From assembly GCA_051878835.1 (NCBI GenBank), contig JBJEKW010000041.1, forward strand, positions 1 through 11,442: a stretch of DNA of 11,442 nt. Reading direction: 5' to 3'. The notes under the pieces are model-generated. The model made no database searches, was not told the DNA's origin, and worked only from the letters and a program-made list of their open reading frames with translations. Position 1 is the stretch's first letter, and every line of letters begins with the position of its first letter. This document shows, piece by piece, positions 6,475 through 11,442 of the stretch. A program made the position numbers and the translations under genes. Source of the stretch: Olsenella_K sp051878835. Lineage in GTDB: Bacteria; Actinomycetota; Coriobacteriia; Coriobacteriales; Atopobiaceae.

Positions 6475-6503
6475 CGACGGTTTTGCCTTTGGTGATCCAG
6501 CCG
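6429..6503 (-). ncRNA. c-di-GMP-I (GEMM class) riboswitch aptamer
   Basis: In order on the minus strand: P1 5' strand CGGCTGG (6503-6497); the A-rich joiner and AAAGGCAAA motif (6490-6482); helix P2, CCGTC-GAAA-GGCGG, with a GNRA tetraloop (6480-6467); the hallmark GACGCAAAGC (6465-6456); TATAGGG; a short P3; CAGCC; and the P1 3' strand CCAGCTG (6435-6429), which pairs with the 5' strand over 7 bp with one G-U. These match the conserved elements of class I c-di-GMP riboswitches in the right order and spacing. The G before GCAAA and the C in CAGCC, which contact the ligand in the known structure by my alignment, are present, favouring c-di-GMP over the cGAMP-specific variant. The aptamer lies about 140 nt upstream of the first gene of the pilus operon. 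Confidence 0.88.
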
Positions 6504-6565
6504 GTCTGGCCGGCCTATGCTGTTTTTGTTATGCCTGTTCTCGCTGCTTGCTTGAACATGTATTT

Positions 6566-6593
6566 AGGATATTAGAAAATAGCGAACCGTCAA
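6566..6593 (-). promoter_or_regulatory. Probable pilus-operon promoter
   Basis: TTGACG (6593-6588), 16 bp, then TATCCT (6571-6566) on the minus strand. It would start transcription near 6560, about 55 nt before the riboswitch. The flanking sequence is AT-rich compared with the genes. An alternative -10, TAATAT (6574-6569), has a too-short spacer. This is a prediction from sequence pattern only. Confidence 0.5.
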
Positions 6594-6598
6594 GGAGC

Positions 6599-6626
6599 TG
6601 GACAATTTTTCAGTACTCGATACCAT
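6599..6626 (+). promoter_or_regulatory. Probable promoter of the diguanylate cyclase gene
   Basis: TGGACA (6599-6604), 16 bp, then TACCAT (6621-6626). The -35 element lies only 5 bp from the -35 of the divergent pilus promoter, so both could share regulator binding or interfere. The -10 matches the consensus at only 4 of 6 positions. Confidence 0.4.
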
Positions 6627-6691
6627 TATGTTCGAGACTGGAAATCTGGACGCAGGGCTGCACGCGGACAAGGCGTTGATGGAGGACGGCC

Positions 6692-8020
6692 GTGAAGATG
6701 CGGGAGCTTTTAGGGCTCAAGCCTCTGAGCCCGTACGTCATGCGGAACCTGTACCACGTGAACGCTTCCGGCGGCATCTTAGCCGGAATCATCAGCATGC
6801 TGCTGAACTTTGCCGTAGTGACCAAGGCTATCAACGTACCCGTATCGCCGGAACTGCGCGCAGTCTATACTCCCCCCTTCGGCTCCTGGTCCAGGTGGGG
6901 AATTTTGGGAATGGCACTGGGCCTGTGGCTAACGGTGGCTTCCATACGGCAGCTACGCAGCACCAAGCCTCAGAAGTCCTTCTCCGTCGCGGTCTGGGCA
7001 ACCCTTATTGGACAGGTCTTCCTGGGAGCATACTTTTCAATACCGGTGGTTCACTCTGCGTTCGACCCTTCGCCTTTCGTGCTTGCGCTAGGCGTATCTA
7101 CCTTGTTCCTGGTGGCCCGCCCCATCCTTCTGATAGCAACGTCCCTGGGCGGCGCGGCATTCCTTTGGGCGATGCTGCTGTTTACCGCGGCACCGATGGA
7201 TGAGACCGCAGTGGTTATCCCGCTCACCCTGATTATCTACACGCTGGCAGTCGCTTTCAGGTACCAGGCTCAGCTGCGCAGCTCCCGTGCGCAGGAGAAG
7301 CTGGACCAGATGTCGTGCCTCGACATGCTGACCGGCGTGGGCAACGTCACCAAGCTGGAGCGCGACGTCGCGCACATGGCTCCCGAGCTTATGAGCGTGT
7401 GCCTGGTGGACGTGGACGACTTCAAGGGCATAAACGACACCCACGGGCACCTGACCGGAAACCAGGTGCTTCGGTGCGTGGCCCTCTCTCTGGAGGACGC
7501 CTTCCGCGACGTGGGCAACTGCTACCGCGTGGGCGGAGACGAGTTCGTGGTGCTGGCACAGGGCGTCGATACGCAGCAGCTGGCCTTGCGCCTGCGTCAG
7601 GCACAGGGCTACCTGAGCACGCGCATGGCCCAGCTGGGGCTGGGCGACGTGGTCACCATAAGCGCTGGCGTCGCGTGCGCGTTCGACGGCGGAGCCGCCG
7701 CCGGCACGGAGGTGGCGCAAGTGAGCGCGGGGGCGACGCAGGTCCAATGCGCGCAGGCCCAGGCGGCCGTGGCAGGAGCTCAGCCACACGCATATTACGG
7801 CGGCGGGTACGGCACCGAGGTCGGAACCAGCGTCGGAACCAACATCGGCACCAGCTTCGACAATCTGGTCGAGCTCAACAGCCCCAGGCGCCGCCGCGTC
7901 TCGACGGCACGCGAGATTGCCCGCCTGCTGGACCCGCCGCGCTACCCCGCCCTGCTGCAGCTGGCCGACAAGCGCCTGTACCAGTCGAAGGCCCGTGGCA
8001 AGGCCTGCGTCACGTGGTAG
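6692..8020 (+). CDS. Membrane-bound GGDEF diguanylate cyclase
   Basis: A 442-residue protein. The N-terminus carries about five to six membrane segments (27-44, 69-85, 96-117, 128-165, 173-189), then a GGDEF domain. That domain has DMLTGVGN (211-218), the metal-binding DVDDFK (Asp240), IND (247-249), HGHLTGNQVL (251-260), the intact GGDEF active site (281-285) and the terminal ADKRLYQSKARGK (425-437). It should make c-di-GMP from two GTP at the membrane. Three features are odd. The Asp normally following HGHxxG, which contacts guanine, is Asn257. The inhibitory RxxD site reads RDVG. An insert of about 80 residues (333-415), including GTEVGTSVGTNIGTSF, splits the domain before its last helix. 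GTG 6692 is preferred over ATG 6698 because GGAGG (6681-6685) lies 6 nt before it. It is divergent from the riboswitch-controlled pilus operon. Confidence 0.92.
   Translation: MKMRELLGLKPLSPYVMRNLYHVNASGGILAGIISMLLNFAVVTKAINVPVSPELRAVYTPPFGSWSRWGILGMALGLWLTVASIRQLRSTKPQKSFSVAVWATLIGQVFLGAYFSIPVVHSAFDPSPFVLALGVSTLFLVARPILLIATSLGGAAFLWAMLLFTAAPMDETAVVIPLTLIIYTLAVAFRYQAQLRSSRAQEKLDQMSCLDMLTGVGNVTKLERDVAHMAPELMSVCLVDVDDFKGINDTHGHLTGNQVLRCVALSLEDAFRDVGNCYRVGGDEFVVLAQGVDTQQLALRLRQAQGYLSTRMAQLGLGDVVTISAGVACAFDGGAAAGTEVAQVSAGATQVQCAQAQAAVAGAQPHAYYGGGYGTEVGTSVGTNIGTSFDNLVELNSPRRRRVSTAREIARLLDPPRYPALLQLADKRLYQSKARGKACVTW
7811..7858. repeat. Four tandem 12-bp repeats coding GT-x-(V/I/F)
   Basis: Units start at 7811, 7823, 7835 and 7847, each of the form GGMACC plus six variable bases ending in TC, and encode GTEV, GTSV, GTNI and GTSF. 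They lie in the GGDEF-domain insert. In-frame changes in copy number would lengthen or shorten a loop without breaking the protein. Confidence 0.75.
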
Positions 8021-8073
8021 GGCGTGGGCAAGCTCGTTCTTCTTAACCGGATACGCATTGCAATTCCAAGTAT

Positions 8074-8116
8074 TTGGCTCCTTCTCATCCGTTCCTAATG
8101 CATGAGAAGGAGCCAA
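8074..8116 (+). terminator. Intrinsic terminator after the diguanylate cyclase
   Basis: A perfect 15-bp stem (8074-8088 with 8102-8116) with a 13-nt loop, followed by TTTCGTT, 53 bp after the stop codon. The U-tract is short, but the stem is long and strong. Confidence 0.8.
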
Positions 8117-8470
8117 TTTCGTTAATCGACCAATAGGTACTTATTGAGTAGCTCGCTGCATCATGCAGATATTCACATGGCCTCTGTCCTTATGCTTCGT
8201 ACCGCTTAGAACACATGGCGCCGTTGACAGGTTGCATATGCCTCGGCGCATATTCTGCGTTATAAGATTGGCTACGACAGCTTCAACATGAGTGTTGGTT
8301 ATTGAATTCTCTTTGAAATTTGAGTCTCGGATTCAAAAGCCGTCACCATTTCTAGCTCACGCATCGAACCATTCCGGATTCTGTTACTTCGACCTATTCC
8401 GGACAGCTGCAGCGCGGCAAGATTTCCCGACCATGTTGCCTGCTTAATCTAGATGAGGGAGTGATTGGTC
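8117..8470. other. Intergenic region without a supported gene
   Basis: About 350 bp of lower GC than the neighbours. A good -35 hexamer, TTGACA (8224-8229), is present, but no -10 at standard spacing; TATAAG (8261-8266) is the best AT-rich hexamer nearby. It presumably holds the promoter and 5' leader of the gene at 8471. I see no RNA gene or strong hairpin in it. Confidence 0.5.
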
Positions 8471-9340
8471 ATGGAAGACAAGAAGGCTAGCGAGACTACA
8501 CAAGGTGACGAGAGTACACCAGTCGCATCGCCCGAGGGTGCGTCCGCCCCAAAGAAGAAGCGCCACGTCGGTCGAATAGTCCTTATTGTCGTGGCAGTTC
8601 TTGTTCTGCTCTGCGTCATCGCAGGCATGAGTTCTAATTCCTCCAAGAAGGATGATGAGCCGTTTGACCCAAGCACCTACCAGAAGGTGGACTATGCCAC
8701 GGTAGCCAAGAACCCCGATGACTATAAGGGACAGAAGCTTTATTTCGAGGGGAAGGTCATCCAGGTTGTCGAGGGCAACAACGAGACCGACCTGCGCGTC
8801 GCGACAAACTCCAACGGATATGACGACGTCATTTATGTTGCGTATGACCCTTCGATCCTGAACGGTTCGCACCTTGTTGAGGGGCAGTATCTTGGTGTCT
8901 ACGGACACTGCAATGGCCAGATTAGTTACACATCAACCTTGGGTGGAAAGATTTCCATTCCAGGCCTCACCGCAGACTCCTTCGACCAGGACGTCAAGAG
9001 TCCACAGCAGGTCCAGGTAGAAACGATGCAGGCTCTGTTTGATGGCGTCGAGTTCAAGAAGGTCGATACTTCCGGCTACGGCTCGTATGAGTACCAGGCC
9101 CAGGTGAAGAACACAACCGAAAATAACTACAGTAATGTGGAGCTTACCCTGGGCATCTACGATGCCTCTGGTACGCGCATCGGAGAGACTTATGCCTCAG
9201 TCAACACTTGGGCCGCTGGCGAGACCGCTCAGTTCGACGGTTATCTCGACAGTGATAAGGCTGAAGCAGCAGCCTCGGTCAAAGTTGAGATACAGGGCTT
9301 CTCAATTGGCTCGGATTATTACTCGCCCAACCAGTCTTAG
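8471..9340 (+). CDS. Single-pass membrane protein with OB-like and FxLYD-like domains
   Basis: A 289-residue protein. A charged cytoplasmic N-terminus (1-33, with KKKRH at 28-32) precedes one membrane segment (about 34-52) and an extracellular part. Residues 70-168 (YQKVDYATVAKNPDDYKGQKLYFEG and on) resemble the OB-like domain seen in Gram-positive lipoproteins and in proteins often labelled toxin regulator. Residues 185-275 (AQVKNTTENNYSNVELTLGIYDASG and on, with the AAGETAQF turn) resemble an FxLYD domain. ATG 8471 is preferred over the upstream TTG because GGAG (8458-8461) lies 9 nt before it, against 3 nt for the TTG. It stands alone with its own terminator. The function is unknown; a cell-envelope sensor or binding role is plausible. 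The family resemblances are from memory and moderately sure. Confidence 0.85.
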   Translation: MEDKKASETTQGDESTPVASPEGASAPKKKRHVGRIVLIVVAVLVLLCVIAGMSSNSSKKDDEPFDPSTYQKVDYATVAKNPDDYKGQKLYFEGKVIQVVEGNNETDLRVATNSNGYDDVIYVAYDPSILNGSHLVEGQYLGVYGHCNGQISYTSTLGGKISIPGLTADSFDQDVKSPQQVQVETMQALFDGVEFKKVDTSGYGSYEYQAQVKNTTENNYSNVELTLGIYDASGTRIGETYASVNTWAAGETAQFDGYLDSDKAEAAASVKVEIQGFSIGSDYYSPNQS

Positions 9341-9341
9341 C

Positions 9342-9389
9342 ATTGCTTGATAAGCAATCACGAGGGGTCCGCAACGGGCCCCTCTTTTT
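9342..9389 (+). terminator. Intrinsic terminator after the FxLYD-like gene
   Basis: A 9-bp stem (9362-9370 with 9376-9384, one G-U) with loop GCAAC, followed directly by five T. A smaller 7-bp hairpin (9342-9348 with 9352-9358) lies between it and the stop codon. Confidence 0.92.
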
Positions 9390-9513
9390 CAGGCCCAATC
9401 GCAACGTGCCTCATTACCGTGTCTTGGCTCTGTCCCACATGCCTTGGCACTATCCCGTGACTCTGGCGCTAATTCGTGGCACACACTCACCACAAAGGGC
9501 TACTGAGCAAAAG

Positions 9514-10797
9514 CTATCGTAGGTGGCGGGCTTGCGCCTGGCGCAGAGCTTGGTAGCGCTGGTCTTGCTCGACGCAAACCGGGAATCCCGCGGGGAGTGC
9601 CCACGCAGGTTTGGGATACACCAGCGACCCGTCGCCTGTGCGCTGCGCGGGTGGAAACAGCTGGGTAAGCAATCGAGGTCTGTTTGCCTTTGCCGTTTTC
9701 GGACTCGTGGCCTTGGTACCCCTGGGCTGCAGCCGTTCGCGCAGCTTCTCGGCGATTTCTACCATGCCGGTGCCCTTGACCTGCTCGGATGTCACTTCTT
9801 GCACGACAAACCCCTCGCAGGTCAGGCCCATCGAGCGCCCGACGTCTCGGCCGGCGTCGTCGTGATAGTCCAACCCCAGATACTCCAGGACGTACTTGAC
9901 CTTTGGCCACACGGCGTCGGCCACGCAGTACGGAAGCTTGCTCACCTTCTGAGCCTGGCTGCCAAAGTCGATTCGCTGGTTCATCTGCGGGTGCGGCAGG
10001 CCGAACCCACCGAGCGACGCAGGTAGCACCAGCTGCATCACGCTTCGCGTCTCCATGGGAGAATTCGAGCCATCCACAATGCAGTCCAGCGCGCGAAGCG
10101 CCTTCTTTAGCCCGCGCGTGCCCGGGGTCACGTTGCCCAGGTATCGCCTGAGCCTGTCGACGCTGGTCAGGGGCGGTCGATGGATGAACCCGCGCTCGAT
10201 GTCGGCGGGCTGATATGTGCCGCAAAGCGAGTAGCCCAGCAGCACCAGTTCGGTGAACGAAAGAGTGCCCGCCATCTGCAAAAACACGAACTCCACCGAG
10301 CTAAGCCGCACGTCATCGCTCAGATGGAGGAACGACCCTGGCGGGAGCGGCGCGGACCAACGGTGTGGAACCACATTTGACGAATGGTGTTTATGCAGAT
10401 CGGAAGAGAATATAAGGTCCACCCGCTGCCGAGAGAATTCCTCAACGGTGCACCCACATATGGCTGCCAGAAGCGGCAATACGGTGTCATGCACTCCGCG
10501 CGCACTGATTGAGGCATCGACGGTCGAGCTTTGGGCTTCGTACGAGGGCCGCACTTTTCCATTCCGGGCGGCGATGGCACCCAGAGTCACCAGAGCAATC
10601 GTATGTGAGACGTAGTAAGGCATGGAGTGAGGATGCCACAGGACACCTGCATGAACGTTGCCTTTCGCAGGCAGCAAACTGGCAAGGACATGGCCGGTGA
10701 CTAGCCGGATAGGATGGCTGAATAAACGGTTGAAGGGGTCGTTATTACAAAGTTTTCTTTCCCCGTCGTTATGCCCTTGCCTTCGCAGCTGCGCCAT
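9514..10797 (-). CDS. Putative Vsr/DUF559-like nuclease-domain protein
   Basis: A 427-residue cytoplasmic protein from ATG 10797; a TTG 9 nt upstream is possible, and neither has a clear ribosome site. The middle has PLPPGSF (150-156), SSVEFVFLQMA and a Cys-Gly motif LCGTY (191-195), then DGSNSPMET (242-250) and LPASLGGFGLPHPQMN. The C-terminal part KYVLEYLGLDYHDD (301-314), followed by R-x3-L and VVQEVTSEQV, follows the E-(Y/x)-D-G-x-x-H pattern of Vsr/DUF559 PD-(D/E)xK folds, with Glu305, Asp310 and His312 as candidate active-site residues. A basic Pro-rich tail ends the protein. I recall many such paralogues in Coriobacteriia, but I know of no shown function; a defence or antitoxin-like role is speculation. 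It is convergent with the preceding gene and has no operon partner in the window. Confidence 0.75.
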   Translation of the reverse strand: MAQLRRQGHNDGERKLCNNDPFNRLFSHPIRLVTGHVLASLLPAKGNVHAGVLWHPHSMPYYVSHTIALVTLGAIAARNGKVRPSYEAQSSTVDASISARGVHDTVLPLLAAICGCTVEEFSRQRVDLIFSSDLHKHHSSNVVPHRWSAPLPPGSFLHLSDDVRLSSVEFVFLQMAGTLSFTELVLLGYSLCGTYQPADIERGFIHRPPLTSVDRLRRYLGNVTPGTRGLKKALRALDCIVDGSNSPMETRSVMQLVLPASLGGFGLPHPQMNQRIDFGSQAQKVSKLPYCVADAVWPKVKYVLEYLGLDYHDDAGRDVGRSMGLTCEGFVVQEVTSEQVKGTGMVEIAEKLRERLQPRGTKATSPKTAKANRPRLLTQLFPPAQRTGDGSLVYPKPAWALPAGFPVCVEQDQRYQALRQAQARHLR

Positions 10798-10824
10798 GAG
10801 CCACAACAGTACTTTTTAACTGGT

Positions 10825-10830
10825 ATTATG
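10825..10830 (-). promoter_or_regulatory. Candidate -10 for the nuclease-like gene
   Basis: CATAAT on the minus strand, 28 bp before ATG 10797, within an AT-rich stretch. A weak -35 (GCAATT) lies 17 bp upstream of it. This would give an almost leaderless mRNA, in keeping with the missing ribosome site. Confidence 0.35.
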
Positions 10831-11216
10831 CAATGCACATTCGAGTTAATTGCACGACGCGATACGCACGCACCGTAATTTCGTATCCTTGTTATTCGAT
10901 ACTTTGCGGATCATCACAAGTCGTCATCGGGGATTCGTAACCAGTCGCTGATTCAACATGTGATGATGAAATTTCTTTCGGGACCGTCAGCGGAGCTGTT
11001 TCCTCCGCGAGTGGTCGTACTTTCCGGCCCCCACATCGAAGCCGCAATAGCGCGTGCCAACAGCTCCGGTACGAACCCGACCATCCCAGCGCAGTTATCC
11101 GACATACGGACCCCGCCTTCCCCAGCCCCAAGCCCAGGGCATACCATCCACTGCGGGGTGTCCGCACCGCAACTTAGCACGGATTGGTGTCCATGGAGCC
11201 GTTGCAGCACAACCTA
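10831..11216. other. Intergenic region without a supported gene
   Basis: Short open frames exist on both strands, but none has a ribosome site, a family-like sequence or consistent codon use. I see no RNA gene. It may be the upstream region of a gene beyond the right edge, or remnants. Confidence 0.4.
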
Positions 11217-11280
11217 GTGCGGATTGTTCGCAGTCCGTCTGTTCGCCCGTCCGATTGTTTGCTAGTCCGACTGTTTACTG
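11217..11280. repeat. Four degenerate tandem 16-bp repeats
   Basis: Units start at 11217, 11233, 11249 and 11265, around the pattern GTCCGAyTGTTyGCyr. The first is the most diverged (GTGCGGATTGTTCGCA). A related GCACGGATTGG occurs at 11177-11187. The purpose is unknown; they may be binding sites or slippage remnants. Confidence 0.55.
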
Positions 11281-11390
11281 GCCCACCGCAGTCTAAGGTA
11301 GTGCCGTTTACCACGGAGCCACGGACCGACACTGCCAACCCCACCGACGCCCCAATGTAGAGTTTCGCGAGGTTAGCCGGTCGGTAATTC

Positions 11391-11435
11391 CAGGTCGGGG
11401 CGGATTCTGCACGTTAACATTCCCAGGTCGGGGCG
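11391..11435. repeat. Direct repeat CAGGTCGGGGCG, two copies 33 bp apart at the right edge
   Basis: Exact 12-bp copies at 11391-11402 and 11424-11435, both preceded by ATTCC or ATTCCC. More copies could follow outside the window. It could be a regulator site array or the start of a larger repeat. Confidence 0.55.
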
Positions 11436-11442
11436 TCAGCCG

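Noticed and set aside
7088..8116. Minus-strand frame of 342 codons
   Set aside because: It lies antisense to the GGDEF gene and extends into its terminator; no ribosome site or domain-like sequence.
8148..8449. Same-frame open stretch broken by one TGA (8289-8291), possible pseudogene
   Set aside because: Neither half has a ribosome site or recognisable family sequence, and the GC of the region makes such a frame possible by chance.
10960..11217. Opposed 85-codon frames on both strands
   Set aside because: They mirror each other, are rich in Pro/Ser or Gly, and lack ribosome sites and family features.
11217..11280. CRISPR array
   Set aside because: Units abut without spacers, are degenerate, and no cas gene is near.

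Overview
The window looks like a chromosomal segment of a high-GC Gram-positive bacterium, most probably an actinobacterium of the class Coriobacteriia (Olsenella/Collinsella/Atopobium type). The basis is sortase-assembled pilin genes, strong Shine-Dalgarno sequences, GC-rich codon use, and a nuclease-like protein of a type I associate with this class. The taxonomic call is an inference from protein style; no 16S rRNA gene or other marker is present.

Layout. Positions 1-6286 hold one minus-strand pilus locus. In transcription order (right to left) it contains: a coiled-coil protein of unknown function; a type I signal peptidase overlapping it by ATGA; a 242-nt leader with a 9-codon ORF and two hairpins; the major pilin (LPSTG); a strong UUCG hairpin; a class C sortase; a minor pilin with a degenerate sorting signal; a sortase-fold protein that has lost its catalytic His and Cys, overlapping the minor pilin by ATGA; and the first 89 codons of a further secreted protein (probably the tip adhesin) that runs off the left edge. 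Positions 6287-6691 hold the control region: a c-di-GMP-I (GEMM) riboswitch aptamer with an overlapping intrinsic terminator on the minus strand, and two back-to-back promoters. Positions 6692-8020 hold a divergent membrane-bound GGDEF diguanylate cyclase, ending in a strong terminator. After a 450-bp gap comes a single-pass membrane protein with an OB-like/FxLYD architecture (8471-9340) and its own terminator. Convergent to it, on the minus strand, lies a 427-residue protein with a Vsr/DUF559-like C-terminal nuclease motif (9514-10797). The last ~640 bp show no gene I can defend, but contain two families of short direct repeats.

How it fits together (inference). The cyclase makes c-di-GMP beside the pilus operon. 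The operon leader binds c-di-GMP. The 5' arm of the terminator is made from the aptamer's own core, so ligand binding should block termination and turn pilus expression on. The operon then supplies pilin processing (signal peptidase), polymerisation (sortase C) and structural subunits. A local second-messenger circuit controlling a sortase-type pilus, with a catalytically dead sortase beside a pilin that lacks LPXTG, is the most interesting content of the window.
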